Notes under the pieces: model-generated
What the model was told of the DNA's origin: nothing
What the model saw: the letters and a program-made list of their open reading frames with translations, nothing else
Database searches by the model: none
Position numbers and translations under genes: made by a program
NCBI GenBank assembly: GCA_013140495.1
Contig: JABFSR010000073.1
Location: forward strand, 1-55,133
From: Verrucomicrobiota bacterium
GTDB lineage: Bacteria > Verrucomicrobiota > Verrucomicrobiia > Limisphaerales > JADLHS01
Length of the DNA stretch: 55,133 nucleotides
Direction of reading: 5' to 3'
Part shown: in pieces, positions 21,319 to 30,174 of the stretch
Layout: every line of letters begins with the position of its first letter
Position numbering within the stretch: the stretch's first letter is position 1

Positions 21319-22113
21319 TCATTTCGTCTTGGGGAGCTTTTTCTCGATCTTGGCCTGACGGCTTTCCCAATCCACCCAACTTGAGGCCCAAGCTTCGCCG
21401 ACGAAATTTGTTTTGGAAACGGGAAGGAGGGTTTCGAGCGCCTTCATTTCGCGACGTGCATTGGCGATTTCCCTCCACCGCAAATACGCTTCGGCGAGGA
21501 TGAGGCGGTTTTCAGGATAGTCGGGTGCAATGATTGCTGCGCGCTGAAGGTGTGAGCGCGCCTTTAATTTGCTTCCCACGCTTGTCGGCCAGCCAGGCGC
21601 TTCGAGATAAAGCTGCCCGAGACAACGGTCTGGTCCTGCGAAATCAAAGTGTTCGTCAAGTTGTCGTGCCGTTTTGAAGGCGACTTCCATCTCATCCACC
21701 AGCGGCAGCGCGCCGAGCATTTTCGTCCGCGCCAACTGGCCGAGGTTCATGCCGAGATAAAAGTGTGCCGGAGCGCACTTCGGATCACGTTTTAACACTG
21801 TGCGGCAGGCGGCGATGCCTTGGACTGCGATGGACGCGCGTTCGGTGTCGTTGGTTGCAAATTCGCCGCGATCAAAGGCGGCGCGGGCGAACTCGCAGGC
21901 GACGGCGTTGTTGGCGGGTTCAGCTTCAAATTGTTTTTGTGCTCTGGCGAATACCCTGATGTAGTAGGCGAGGAATTGCGGCGGGGAGTTGGTGGGCGTT
22001 TCGGCTGCACAAACCGTGTCAGCTCCGAAACCAACCGCCCCGAGCAGTGTTAAGACAAGGATATGGCCAAGACGCCGAAGTGCCGAAGATTTAACTGTTG
22101 CGGACATGTTCAC
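21319..22113 (-). CDS. Periplasmic TPR-type protein
   Basis: 264 residues, with a signal peptide at about 10-37 (LGHILVLTLLGAVGFGADTVCA). The rest is helical and repeat-like: ACRTVLKRDPKCAPAHFYLGMNLGQLAR and RSHLQRAAIIAPDYPENRLILAEAYLRW look like tetratricopeptide units. The middle (GPDRCLGQLYLEAPGWPTSVG) is reminiscent of TatT-type TRAP-transporter accessory proteins, though I cannot confirm that family. It is divergent from the lipoprotein-hpnH operon. Probably a periplasmic scaffold. Confidence 0.75.
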   Translation of the reverse strand: MNMSATVKSSALRRLGHILVLTLLGAVGFGADTVCAAETPTNSPPQFLAYYIRVFARAQKQFEAEPANNAVACEFARAAFDRGEFATNDTERASIAVQGIAACRTVLKRDPKCAPAHFYLGMNLGQLARTKMLGALPLVDEMEVAFKTARQLDEHFDFAGPDRCLGQLYLEAPGWPTSVGSKLKARSHLQRAAIIAPDYPENRLILAEAYLRWREIANARREMKALETLLPVSKTNFVGEAWASSWVDWESRQAKIEKKLPKTK

Positions 22114-22152
22114 GCGATTTATACTCCAACCTCAGTGACATCAAAGCGGAAA

Positions 22153-22338
22153 ATGTTCCGGATGATCGGATGCGCCGCCTTGCTGGTATTCGCAGCCGGA
22201 TGCAGCGGCATCAATGCGTCGAAAAGCATTTCGCCGCTGGATTTCCTGCTGCCGGGACTTATCAAGGCCGAACCGCAGCCCGTCAATCCGGCCAGTCCGT
22301 TGACGAATTCCGCGACAACCGTCGCCCAGGCCCGTTAA
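22153..22338 (+). CDS. Small lipoprotein
   Basis: 61 residues from ATG 22153 (a second ATG lies at 22162). A lipobox LLVFAAGC is followed by a short Ser/Pro/Asn-rich tail (LDFLLPGLIKAEPQPVNPAS), so the mature lipoprotein has only about 44 residues. It ends 5 bases before hpnH, so co-transcription is nearly certain. No family recognised; it could help place membrane lipids or their transporters, but that is speculation from the neighbour. Confidence 0.7.
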   Translation: MFRMIGCAALLVFAAGCSGINASKSISPLDFLLPGLIKAEPQPVNPASPLTNSATTVAQAR

Positions 22339-22343
22339 AAACT

Positions 22344-23771
22344 ATGCGATTCCCATTCGCGTTGTCGGCAAAGATTGCCGGCCACATCATCAAACATAAA
22401 GTTCGCAAGACGCCAAAGTTTGCGATGGTTCTCCAGCTTGAGCCGTTGCATACGTGCAATCTGACGTGTACGGGCTGTGGTCGTATTCGCGAATACTCCA
22501 CGTCGCTCAAGGACATGGTGCCGCTGGAGAAATGCCTCGCGGCCGCGGTGGACTGCGACGCGCCGATGGTTTCCATCTGCGGTGGCGAACCGCTGATTTA
22601 TCCAAAGATCGAGGAGTTGGTGGCCGGATTGCTCGAACAGAAACGCATCATTTACATCTGCACCAACGGCGTGTTCATGCGGAAGAAGATGCGGGATTAC
22701 ATGGCTGCGGTTTACTCGCCGGAGATGGAAGCCAGACTACAGGAACTGGTAAAGCAGGAGCTTGTCACGGAAAAGGAAGCTGAAGTCATCCGCAAGCCCG
22801 ATGCCGCCGCGAAGAGCAAGCTGGTCATCCGTCCAAACAAATGGATGTACTGGAACGTCCACGTGGACGGCTTGGAATTCACGCACGATCTCATCGTCGA
22901 GCGCGAAGGCGTGTTCAAGGAATGCGTCGCCGCGATCAAGATGGCCAAAATTCTCGGCTACCAGACGGCGACAAACACGACGGTTTACAAGGAGACGGAC
23001 GTTAAGGAATTGGACGACATGTTCGCGTTCCTGTCGTCGCTGAATGTGGACGGCCACACGATTTCGCCTGGCTACGAATACGACGCCGCGAAGAAGGACA
23101 TGGTCAAACGCCTCGGCAAGCAGCCCGAGGATTTTTTCCTGACGCGCAAGATGACGCGGCAGAAATTTGCGAAGATCGAGGAATGGGGCAAGGCGTTCAC
23201 CATTTTTGGCACTCCGGTGTACCAGGAATTTCTTGCAGGCAAACGCGAACTGACCTGCACCGCGTGGGCGATTCCCACCTACAACGTCAAAGGCTGGAAA
23301 GCTCCGTGTTACCTGATGACCGACGGCCACTACGATGGCTACCAGGAAATGCTCACGAAGGTGCAGTGGGAAAAATATGGCGTTGTAGATGGCGTCGCGC
23401 GCGATCCGCGTTGCGAGAATTGTATGGTCCATTGCGGCTACGATCCCAGCGGCGCTCTCGGCACGAACTATCAACGCGGCGACAACTGGAAGAATTTCAG
23501 CTACAACTTCGGCGCGAAGCCAAAACCGTTTGCCGCCTCGGTCGAACTGACGAAGCGTGCTTTCAATGGTGTCTCCATCGGAAAAGGACATCTCGCAGAA
23601 GCCAAGGCCGCCATTAACAGCCCGCGCGCGGCGATGAATGGGGCACAATCCGTTTTCCAGCGTCGTGAAGAGCCGCACGAACACAATGGCAATGGTTCCT
23701 GTGGCAGCGGCGACACGTCGCAGCGCGATGAGTTGCTTGCAAGGATCGCTGAAACCAGAAAAGTCGAATAG
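22344..23771 (+). CDS. hpnH: Hopanoid radical SAM enzyme HpnH (adenosylhopane synthase)
   Basis: 475 residues from ATG 22344. The radical SAM cluster is CNLTCTGC within LEPLHTCNLTCTGCGRIREY, followed by APMVSICGGEPLIYPKI and YICTNGVFMRKKM, all diagnostic of HpnH. The C-terminal CENCMVHCGYDPSG is the second family-specific Cys motif. HpnH adds 5'-deoxyadenosyl to diploptene, the first step of extended-hopanoid side chains. The protein is longer than usual: about 45 charged residues (EARLQELVKQ, VTEKEAEVIRK) are inserted after the YICTNG region, and there is a long polar C-terminal tail. No squalene-hopene cyclase or other hpn gene is in the window. Confidence 0.88.
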   Translation: MRFPFALSAKIAGHIIKHKVRKTPKFAMVLQLEPLHTCNLTCTGCGRIREYSTSLKDMVPLEKCLAAAVDCDAPMVSICGGEPLIYPKIEELVAGLLEQKRIIYICTNGVFMRKKMRDYMAAVYSPEMEARLQELVKQELVTEKEAEVIRKPDAAAKSKLVIRPNKWMYWNVHVDGLEFTHDLIVEREGVFKECVAAIKMAKILGYQTATNTTVYKETDVKELDDMFAFLSSLNVDGHTISPGYEYDAAKKDMVKRLGKQPEDFFLTRKMTRQKFAKIEEWGKAFTIFGTPVYQEFLAGKRELTCTAWAIPTYNVKGWKAPCYLMTDGHYDGYQEMLTKVQWEKYGVVDGVARDPRCENCMVHCGYDPSGALGTNYQRGDNWKNFSYNFGAKPKPFAASVELTKRAFNGVSIGKGHLAEAKAAINSPRAAMNGAQSVFQRREEPHEHNGNGSCGSGDTSQRDELLARIAETRKVE

Positions 23772-23809
23772 CCATCGGAATTGCCCTGTCCGCGACGACA
23801 GGCTTGCCT

Positions 23810-24979
23810 ATGGGAAGTCGGTATGTGAGCAGTTTTGCCGGCAAGCCTGAGTCAGCGAGTCCAAGTTCTCGTTTGATTGGGTTGGACGTGTTGCGGTTTG
23901 TTGCAGTCACACTGGTTCTCCACATTCATGCCTTGCAGGTGTTCGGCCCGACTGTTTCGAGCGGGAGTGTCGGAGTTTTGGAACGCATCTTTGATTTTCT
24001 TCCGCCGGGTGTCCGTGGGGTTGATATTTTCTTTGTTCTAAGCGGTTTTCTTGTGTCCGGCATATTTTTTCAGGAACTTGCGCGGACGGGCAGTGCTGCG
24101 CCGGGCCGATTCCTCATACGACGGGGCTTCAAGATATATCCGGCATTCTGGTTGTTGATTCTTGTTACGGTCATCCTCCAGATATTTCGGACCGGCGGGG
24201 TTTATTCAAAAGGTCTGCTTGCCGAGATATTATTTTTCCAAAACTATGTGATGGGGCTTTGGTGCCACACTTGGACACTGGCGGTGGAAGAACATTTTTA
24301 TCTGGTTCTTGCCTTGCTGTTCTTCACGCTCAAACGATTTCCTGCTGCAAATGGACGCATAAATCTTAAGACCATTCCGCGCGTGGTTGACGCCGTCATT
24401 CTCGGGTGTTTCGCGGCACGAGTTCTCACGTGGTGGTTTGATCTTGGAAACCGGTTCAACGTGCTGTGGATCGGTTCCGTAACACACGTCCGGATTGACG
24501 CCCTGTTCTTCGGAGTTTGGCTGGCCCACGGCTGGCATAACTGTTGGGACGAGCGCCTTAAAACCCGCATTGTTTCATACCGTTATTGTTGGGCTGTGGC
24601 AGGACTCGTTCTGATCTCATCACTAAGTGACCGTTTCATGAACATTACGATATGGAACATCTTTGGATTCATTCTGAACTACGTTGGCGCGGGATGTCTG
24701 CTGATCGCAGCCCTCTCACTCGATTACCGGCCTCACAATGCTTGTCTCAGATTCTTCGCCTGGCTTGGGAAACATTCGTATTCCGTTTATCTGTGGCACA
24801 TGCTGGTGCTCGAGGTGATGCAACACGTTCTTGGAGGAGAGTCGCCAAGTTTCGAGACCTTTCTGATCAAAGAATTTCTGTTCTTTGCAGTGAGTTGGAT
24901 TTTGGGCATTGTTCTCGCTCGAACAATCGAATTCCCGATGATGAGACTGCGTGACAAATTGTTCCCGGCGAGGTGTTGA
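23810..24979 (+). CDS. Acyltransferase 3 family membrane protein
   Basis: About 389 residues from ATG 23810. The N-terminal helix LIGLDVLRFVAVTLVLHIHALQ has the family Arg and His (normally RG/AxxxVxxxH), then GVDIFFVLSGFLVSGIFF, the second hallmark. The membrane helices are typical of OafA/YrhL-type enzymes, and SYSVYLWHMLVLEV near the end is the family's C-terminal signature. These enzymes move acetyl or other acyl groups from cytoplasmic donors to envelope glycans or lipids. It begins 38 bases after hpnH, so its substrate may be an envelope lipid; this is inference from position only. Confidence 0.85.
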   Translation: MGSRYVSSFAGKPESASPSSRLIGLDVLRFVAVTLVLHIHALQVFGPTVSSGSVGVLERIFDFLPPGVRGVDIFFVLSGFLVSGIFFQELARTGSAAPGRFLIRRGFKIYPAFWLLILVTVILQIFRTGGVYSKGLLAEILFFQNYVMGLWCHTWTLAVEEHFYLVLALLFFTLKRFPAANGRINLKTIPRVVDAVILGCFAARVLTWWFDLGNRFNVLWIGSVTHVRIDALFFGVWLAHGWHNCWDERLKTRIVSYRYCWAVAGLVLISSLSDRFMNITIWNIFGFILNYVGAGCLLIAALSLDYRPHNACLRFFAWLGKHSYSVYLWHMLVLEVMQHVLGGESPSFETFLIKEFLFFAVSWILGIVLARTIEFPMMRLRDKLFPARC

Positions 24980-25095
24980 CCGGCATCGGGTTGAGCAAAA
25001 CCGATTATGCACGTAATCCATCATTTTTCGGATTTCATGGCGGCGACAGCGTGCTGCAAAAGGGACCGCACAAAGCGTGTCCCCGCCAACACCTG

Positions 25096-26184
25096 ATGCC
25101 CAGCTCCAAACAGCATTACGATTCCCTCCAAGCGGGGCGGGGACTGGCAGCGGTCGCAGTTTTGCTTTTCCACACATGGCTCATGGCGCGGGACAAACTG
25201 GGACACGTCTTCGCTCAGAACCTTTTCATCCACGGCGACCGGGGCGTGGATTTTTTCTTTGTTCTCAGCGGCTTCATCATCCTGCATGCGAACTGGTCAA
25301 GTGTTGGTGTTCCGAATGATGCGCCGCGATATTTTTACCGGCGGCTTGTCCGCGTGTATCCAATCTTCCTCGTAATCACAGCGGTGAAGCTCGCCTACAT
25401 GCTTCTTGGCGGGCCGGGCATTCCTGCCTACAAAAGCGGCCTCTCCCATCTGCTCTGCTCCACGCTTTTGATTCCGTTGCCGGATTTTCCATTCCTTGCT
25501 GTGTCGTGGTCGCTTTGCTTTGAGATGTTTTTTTACAGTATCTTTCTTTTGTTCATCTTGTTTGGCTGGAGATTTCGTTGGTGGTTGTTCCTGCATGTTG
25601 CCGTCTGCCTGGTGATCAACATTCCTGGAATGCCGGGCCTCGACTATCCTGGCGGTTTTTTTGTCCATACGCGGATTCTGGATTTTTATCTCGGCTGCGC
25701 GGCGGCTTGGATTTGCGCGCGAGGTTTCGTCTCGACAAGACTCGCACTCACCCTTGCAGCCTGCGGAGTCGGCATGCTGTTGGTTGGGCATTTCACGCAC
25801 GATCAGCTTGAAGCCACGTTCAGGGCGCTCGGGCCGTTGTATTGGGGGATTGCCTTTTTCCTCATCATCACCGGTGTCGCAACACTTGAGCGGCTGAAGC
25901 ATTTCTCCGTTCCGCGCTGGCTGACATATCTGGGCGATGCGTCCTATTCGGTTTATCTCGTCCACAACAACGTCATTTTGGTGGGCGGCGCGGTGCTGGC
26001 GAAGCGGCTGCACCTTGTGGAGGATTATTTCTCGCTCGCGATGTTTGTCGTGGCTGGCGCATCGCTGGCGGCTGGCATTGCTTGCTATCAATTCATCGAG
26101 AAGCCTGTGCTTCGGTGGTTTCAAAACAAAGGCCCAGTGCGAAACTCTGACGGAGCGCGACCGGTCTCCGGTCGCAGCGCGTGA
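25096..26184 (+). CDS. Acyltransferase 3 family membrane protein (second copy)
   Basis: 362 residues from ATG 25096; the frame is open back to 24973, but MPSSKQHYDSLQAGRGLAAVAVLLFH is the expected family N-terminus with Arg and His in place. GDRGVDFFFVLSGFIILHANW and ASYSVYLVHNNVIL are the two hallmark segments. It is a distant paralogue of the gene upstream rather than a recent copy. The C-terminal tail (VRNSDGARPVSGRSA) is encoded by a palindromic repeat that also supplies the last codons, so the original end was probably shorter. Confidence 0.83.
   Translation: MPSSKQHYDSLQAGRGLAAVAVLLFHTWLMARDKLGHVFAQNLFIHGDRGVDFFFVLSGFIILHANWSSVGVPNDAPRYFYRRLVRVYPIFLVITAVKLAYMLLGGPGIPAYKSGLSHLLCSTLLIPLPDFPFLAVSWSLCFEMFFYSIFLLFILFGWRFRWWLFLHVAVCLVINIPGMPGLDYPGGFFVHTRILDFYLGCAAAWICARGFVSTRLALTLAACGVGMLLVGHFTHDQLEATFRALGPLYWGIAFFLIITGVATLERLKHFSVPRWLTYLGDASYSVYLVHNNVILVGGAVLAKRLHLVEDYFSLAMFVVAGASLAAGIACYQFIEKPVLRWFQNKGPVRNSDGARPVSGRSA
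26157..26175. repeat. Palindrome at the 3' end of the second acyltransferase
   Basis: GCGACCGG (26157-26164) and CCGGTCGC (26168-26175) form an 8-bp perfect inverted repeat with a three-base centre, within the last coding codons of the acyltransferase. It resembles the GACCGG/CCGGTC-style palindromes elsewhere in the window. Confidence 0.5.
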
Positions 26185-26233
26185 ACAACGAGAAAGTGTC
26201 GAAGAATGCTGACCGCTTCCGGTGTGCGTGAGC

Positions 26234-26259
26234 GCTGCGGGCGAGTGACCGCCCGCAGC
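26234..26259. repeat. 10-bp-arm palindrome upstream of ftsK
   Basis: GCTGCGGGCG (26234-26243) pairs perfectly with CGCCCGCAGC (26250-26259) around six bases. It lies between the acyltransferase stop (26184) and the ftsK start (26324). Only a weak T stretch follows, so it may be a REP element or an inefficient terminator. Confidence 0.5.
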
Positions 26260-26323
26260 CCCGATGATTTTCGCGCCCATTTTCATCTTCCACCGTTCCT
26301 GCAAAAGCATTAGCCTTGCTGGC

Positions 26324-29080
26324 ATGTCACGTAAGTCGTCATCGGAGTCGGAGCATCACCACGGCATTGCCGATGTCATCGGCGTTGCGCTGCTGGCGCT
26401 GGCTGCGTTGTTGGTGATTGCGCAATTCTCTTTTGACCGGGGGGACATTTCGTTTCAGCGCGTGCCGCCAAATGAGTCCACGCACAACTGGATCGGCCCG
26501 GTCGGCGCACATCTGGCGCACTGGTTTTTCCAAACCTTCGGCTTCGCGGCCTATGTGTTACCGTTGATCTTTGGCGCGTTTGGTCTGGCTTATTTGTTCG
26601 GTCTGCTCGGCTGGCTGCGCGAACGCTCCAGGTGGTCGGTGCTTTGGGCCACCATGTTGATGATCGCCGCAACAGGGTTGCTCTACATTTTCAGTGACAA
26701 AGGTTGGATGGGAAAAGCCCATGAGCGCATCGGCGCGATGAGCGCAGGTGGATTCTTTGGCTGGCTCTCGTTTGAATACGTGTTTTGGATGCTCGGAACT
26801 GCTGGCGCGATCATTGTTTATTTCACGCTTTCGCTCGTGAGCGTTTTGTTCCTCACGAATTTCCGGCTCGGTGAATGGCTGCAACGCTGGTTCAATAGCG
26901 AGCCTTCAGCCGTGGCTGCTGGTGCGGGTGCCGACGAAATTGCCCTGGCAAAAAAGAAGCGCGAACTGGAAAGAGAAGCCGCGCGTCTCGAACGCGAGGT
27001 GGCACGCGCCGTAACTTCCACCTCAACTGCGACCGGCACCGCCCCGGTCGTCGCAACTGGTCCTGCGCTGGGACAAGACATGAAACCAGTGCAGCCGCCC
27101 AATGTCCGGGACCTCAGCGTTCCTCAGCAGGGCAAACAACCGCGTGCAAAAAAATCTGTCACGCCGGAAACTCCCCGCGAAATTCTGCCACCCGACGAAG
27201 GCGAAGTTATTTCCGCGCGCGAACTTGCTGCCGCAACTGCGGACGATGTTTTGGGTCGCAAGTCCGAATCGAAGCCGAAGTCGGACGAATCGAAAACCGA
27301 AACGATCACCAACGCCGAGAAGTCTGAAGCCAAACCCGAAGGTGAAGCGAAGGCGGATTCAGAAAAAGCCGACGAACCCAAATCCGGGCAGCCTGATCCA
27401 GAACCCGAAAAGAAGTCCGAACCTGCGATCACCATTACCGGCATCGCGCCGGCTCGCTACAAGCCAAAGAAGCCAAAGCCCATCACCGTTGCTCACACAC
27501 CGATGATCGGCAATTATCAGCTGCCCTCGATGGAGTTTCTCCAGTTGCCGGACATGACGGTGAAGCCAACAGAGTCGAAGGAGGAATTGCTCGCGAATGC
27601 GCGGCTGATGCAGCAGACGCTCGCCCAGTTCGACATACCGGTGGAGCTTGGCGACATCACCAAAGGCCCGACCATCACGCGTTACGAGTTGCATCCCGCG
27701 CCCGGCGTAAAGCTGGAAAAAATCACCGCTCTCTCCAACAACATTGCAGCGGCGCTCAAGGCCGAACGCATCAACATCCTTGCCCCTGTTCCTGGGAAAA
27801 GCTCCGTTGGTGTTGAAGTTCCAAACGCGATCAAGACCAAGGTCATCATGCGCGACCTGTTCGAGTCGGACGAATGGCGCAGCACCAAGGCGCGGATACC
27901 CGTCGCACTCGGCAAGGACGTTTACGGTCATCCCATCATCGCCGATCTTGCCGAGATGCCGCACCTGCTCATCGCTGGAAGCACCGGCTCGGGCAAATCC
28001 GTTTGCATTAATGCCATCATCGCGTCGCTGCTTTATCGTTTTACGCCGGATCAATTGCGCTTCGTGATGATTGATCCAAAGGTCGTCGAGTTGCAGCAAT
28101 ACAATGTGCTTCCGCATCTCGTCGTGCCGGTCGTGACGGATCCGAAGAAGGTGATTCTCGCGTTACGCTGGGTGGTAAACGAGATGGAAAAGCGCTACCA
28201 GATTTTTGCGCGCGTCGGCGTGCGTAACATCGGTTCGTTCAACGCGCGTCCCAAGGACAAGCCGTTGCCCTCGCGTGAACCTGAGTTGCCGCTCATGGCC
28301 AAGAAGGAAAAAGTCGAGCCGGGCGCGGATGGATTCGCCGTTGAGGTGGACGAACAGATCGTTGTGCCGCGCGAAGATGACATCGTCATTCCCGAGAAGC
28401 TCAGTTACATCGTCGTGATTATTGATGAGTTGGCGGATTTGATGTTGGTCGCGCCTGCGGACGTGGAGATGGCCATCGCGCGCATCACTCAGATGGCGCG
28501 GGCGGCGGGGATACATTGCATCGTCGCCACGCAACGTCCGTCCGTGGACGTCATCACTGGCGTCATCAAGGCGAACATCCCGGCGCGCATTGCATTCCAG
28601 GTTGCGGCCAAGGTGGACTCGCGCACGATTCTCGACGCGATGGGCGCGGACAAACTTCTTGGCAAGGGCGACATGCTTTACCTGCCGCCCGGTTCGGCGA
28701 AGTTGATCCGCGCGCAAGGCGCGCTTGTCACAGATCACGAGATTCAAAGTGTGGTGGACTTCATCGCAAAGCAGGCCAAGCCGAGCTACGAGATGGAAAT
28801 CCATCAGCAACTCTCCAAACCTGCGAACACCTTCGGCAACGAGAGTGGCATTGATGAGGACGAGGAAATCATCCAACAGTGCATTGAAGTCATCCGCAGC
28901 GAGCAGAAAGCCAGCGTGTCGCTCTTGCAGCGAAGATTGCGCCTCGGCTATGGCCGCGCGGCGCGCATCATGGACGAATTGGAAAATCGCGGCCTTGTCG
29001 GTCCGAGCAAGGGTGCTGAACCGCGCGACATCCTCATTGATCTCGACGTGAGCCAGGAGCCTGAGCAGGCGATGCAATGA
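26324..29080 (+). CDS. ftsK: DNA translocase FtsK/SpoIIIE
   Basis: 918 residues from ATG 26324 (MSRKSSSESEHHH); the frame opens at 26264 but the extra residues are not conserved in character. Four membrane segments occupy about residues 15-190. A long Lys/Glu/Pro-rich linker (about 210-400) follows, then the motor: Walker A GSTGSGKS at 552-559, Walker B VVIIDELADLML at about 698-709, and ATQRPSVDVITGVIKANIP. The C-terminal gamma winged helix (from about EEIIQQCIEVIRSE to GLVGPSKG) reads KOPS-type polarity sequences. FtsK pumps DNA at the division septum and activates dimer resolution. A charged insertion of about 45 residues lies between the Walker motifs. Confidence 0.96.
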   Translation: MSRKSSSESEHHHGIADVIGVALLALAALLVIAQFSFDRGDISFQRVPPNESTHNWIGPVGAHLAHWFFQTFGFAAYVLPLIFGAFGLAYLFGLLGWLRERSRWSVLWATMLMIAATGLLYIFSDKGWMGKAHERIGAMSAGGFFGWLSFEYVFWMLGTAGAIIVYFTLSLVSVLFLTNFRLGEWLQRWFNSEPSAVAAGAGADEIALAKKKRELEREAARLEREVARAVTSTSTATGTAPVVATGPALGQDMKPVQPPNVRDLSVPQQGKQPRAKKSVTPETPREILPPDEGEVISARELAAATADDVLGRKSESKPKSDESKTETITNAEKSEAKPEGEAKADSEKADEPKSGQPDPEPEKKSEPAITITGIAPARYKPKKPKPITVAHTPMIGNYQLPSMEFLQLPDMTVKPTESKEELLANARLMQQTLAQFDIPVELGDITKGPTITRYELHPAPGVKLEKITALSNNIAAALKAERINILAPVPGKSSVGVEVPNAIKTKVIMRDLFESDEWRSTKARIPVALGKDVYGHPIIADLAEMPHLLIAGSTGSGKSVCINAIIASLLYRFTPDQLRFVMIDPKVVELQQYNVLPHLVVPVVTDPKKVILALRWVVNEMEKRYQIFARVGVRNIGSFNARPKDKPLPSREPELPLMAKKEKVEPGADGFAVEVDEQIVVPREDDIVIPEKLSYIVVIIDELADLMLVAPADVEMAIARITQMARAAGIHCIVATQRPSVDVITGVIKANIPARIAFQVAAKVDSRTILDAMGADKLLGKGDMLYLPPGSAKLIRAQGALVTDHEIQSVVDFIAKQAKPSYEMEIHQQLSKPANTFGNESGIDEDEEIIQQCIEVIRSEQKASVSLLQRRLRLGYGRAARIMDELENRGLVGPSKGAEPRDILIDLDVSQEPEQAMQ

Positions 29081-29231
29081 TTCCTTCAGTTGGGGGGAGC
29101 AGACCGCCGCTGTTTCGGAGTTGGTTGAGACCCGGCCTGATCCCTTCGTGAACATGTCTTGCCCAGCATCCAGTTGTCGGTTGTCCATTCGTGAGTCAGT
29201 TCCAATTGTTTAGAGTAATTCCTTGCCAAAT

Positions 29232-29259
29232 CGTGGTGTCAAACCACGGTTATTTTTCT
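29232..29259 (+). terminator. Weak Rho-independent terminator candidate after ftsK
   Basis: A 6-bp stem (CGTGGT/ACCACG) with a five-base loop is followed after two bases by a T-rich run. The stem is short and the site is about 150 bases past the stop, so this is tentative. Confidence 0.35.
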
Positions 29260-29329
29260 TGCCACTCAGGTCAAAACTCCCGGTTTCCCTGCTGATACGG
29301 GGGTATATCAACCATACACGGAGTTGAAA

Positions 29330-29345
29330 TGGCAGGCGGGCTGCT
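29330..29345 (+). promoter_or_regulatory. Sigma54-type (-24/-12) promoter candidate
   Basis: TGGCAGGCGGGCTGCT has GG and GC exactly ten bases apart and matches the consensus TGGCACG-N4-TTGCW at all fixed positions but two. It sits about 77 bases ahead of the GTG start of the first chemosensory gene. RpoN-dependent promoters often drive type IV pilus and motility genes. No rpoN or enhancer-binding gene is in view. Confidence 0.45.
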
Positions 29346-29421
29346 AACTGTTTACGGAAGCCGTACCTGAAGTAGATGGACATCTGGATTTTGTTACTCG
29401 GGGAACGCCTGCCTGAAACCT

Positions 29422-30159
29422 GTGACTAAGACGGAAAAGTTTTGTGTGCTGGTCCTGGACGATGACATTTGTCTGACGACGATTGTCACGAAGGCCCTTA
29501 GCACTGGACTGCCAGACGCCGAGGTGCTCATCGCACGGAGTGTTGCTGAAGCCCAGTTTCTTCTATCGGAGTTCAAGATTAATTTCTTCATTATTGACAT
29601 CAATCTGCCTGACGGATCGGGGATAGATTTCCTTTGTGATGTGCGGACAATGTTCCCCGAAGCACGCGTGATGATGATCACCGCCACGCCCCTGCCACAG
29701 TACGAACAGCAGTCCAAGGAACTCGGTGTCCTGCTCTTCCGGCAAAAGCCCGTGGATACAAAGGAACTCGTCCAGCTTGTCCGCACCCACTGCGAAAAAA
29801 TGGGCCACTCTACGTCCGTGAAAAATGCCGACGGGTCGTTCGCGGTTTCCCTGACGTGCCTGTCGGCGCTCGACATCGTCCAGCTCAAGTGCCTTTCCAG
29901 CGCCACACTCATCCTCCAAGTCGCGTCGCCCAGCGGTATCGGACGCATTTATTTCGACAACGGCGAAATCATCCACGCCGAAACATCCGAATCGCGGGGA
30001 GAAGGCGCCTTCGAGCAAATCCTCCGGTGGAAAGGCGGGCGCATCAAGGAACTGCCCCACGCCTACAAATCACCGCGCACCATCAACACGGGCTGGCAAG
30101 GTTTGCTATTGAACATCGCCCAAAAGATTGATGAGACGAGCATATTGACCACAACTTGA
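29422..30159 (+). CDS. Response regulator with C-terminal DUF4388 domain
   Basis: 245 residues from GTG 29422. The N-terminal receiver has the acidic cluster LDDD (13-15), the phospho-acceptor Asp 59 in FFIIDINLPDGSG, the Thr of MITAT and the Lys of RQKPVD. After a short linker comes a DUF4388 (PATAN-like) domain: SLTCLSALDIVQLKCLSSAT, GRIYFDNGEIIHAETSESRGEGAF. In cyanobacteria PATAN-REC proteins act as outputs of Pix/Pil chemosensory arrays that steer type IV pili; here the domain order is reversed (REC first). It is the first gene of a compact operon and is probably phosphorylated by the CheA at its end. Confidence 0.85.
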   Translation: MTKTEKFCVLVLDDDICLTTIVTKALSTGLPDAEVLIARSVAEAQFLLSEFKINFFIIDINLPDGSGIDFLCDVRTMFPEARVMMITATPLPQYEQQSKELGVLLFRQKPVDTKELVQLVRTHCEKMGHSTSVKNADGSFAVSLTCLSALDIVQLKCLSSATLILQVASPSGIGRIYFDNGEIIHAETSESRGEGAFEQILRWKGGRIKELPHAYKSPRTINTGWQGLLLNIAQKIDETSILTTT

Positions 30160-30174
30160 TTCCCGATTACTCCC

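Larger units (their letters stand above)
29081..29421. other. 341-base gap between ftsK and the chemosensory operon
   Basis: No ORF of note. It contains a short hairpin CGTGGT-GTCAA-ACCACG at 29232-29248 followed by TTATTTTTC, a weak candidate terminator for ftsK, and a sigma54-type site at 29330-29345. A small palindrome TACGGAAGCCGTA lies just downstream of the latter. Nothing else is recognisable. Confidence 0.5.

Noticed and set aside
22737..23684. A 315-residue minus-strand frame opposite hpnH
   Set aside because: HpnH motifs including both cysteine clusters read through on the plus strand; the antisense frame is a codon-bias shadow.
26234..26259. Terminator for the acyltransferase operon
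   Set aside because: The stem is strong but no T-run follows directly, so I list it as a palindrome rather than a terminator.
28163..29188. A 341-residue minus-strand frame opposite the FtsK motor domain
   Set aside because: The FtsK motor and gamma domain are intact on the plus strand; the reverse frame is Arg/His/Val-rich with no recognisable domain.
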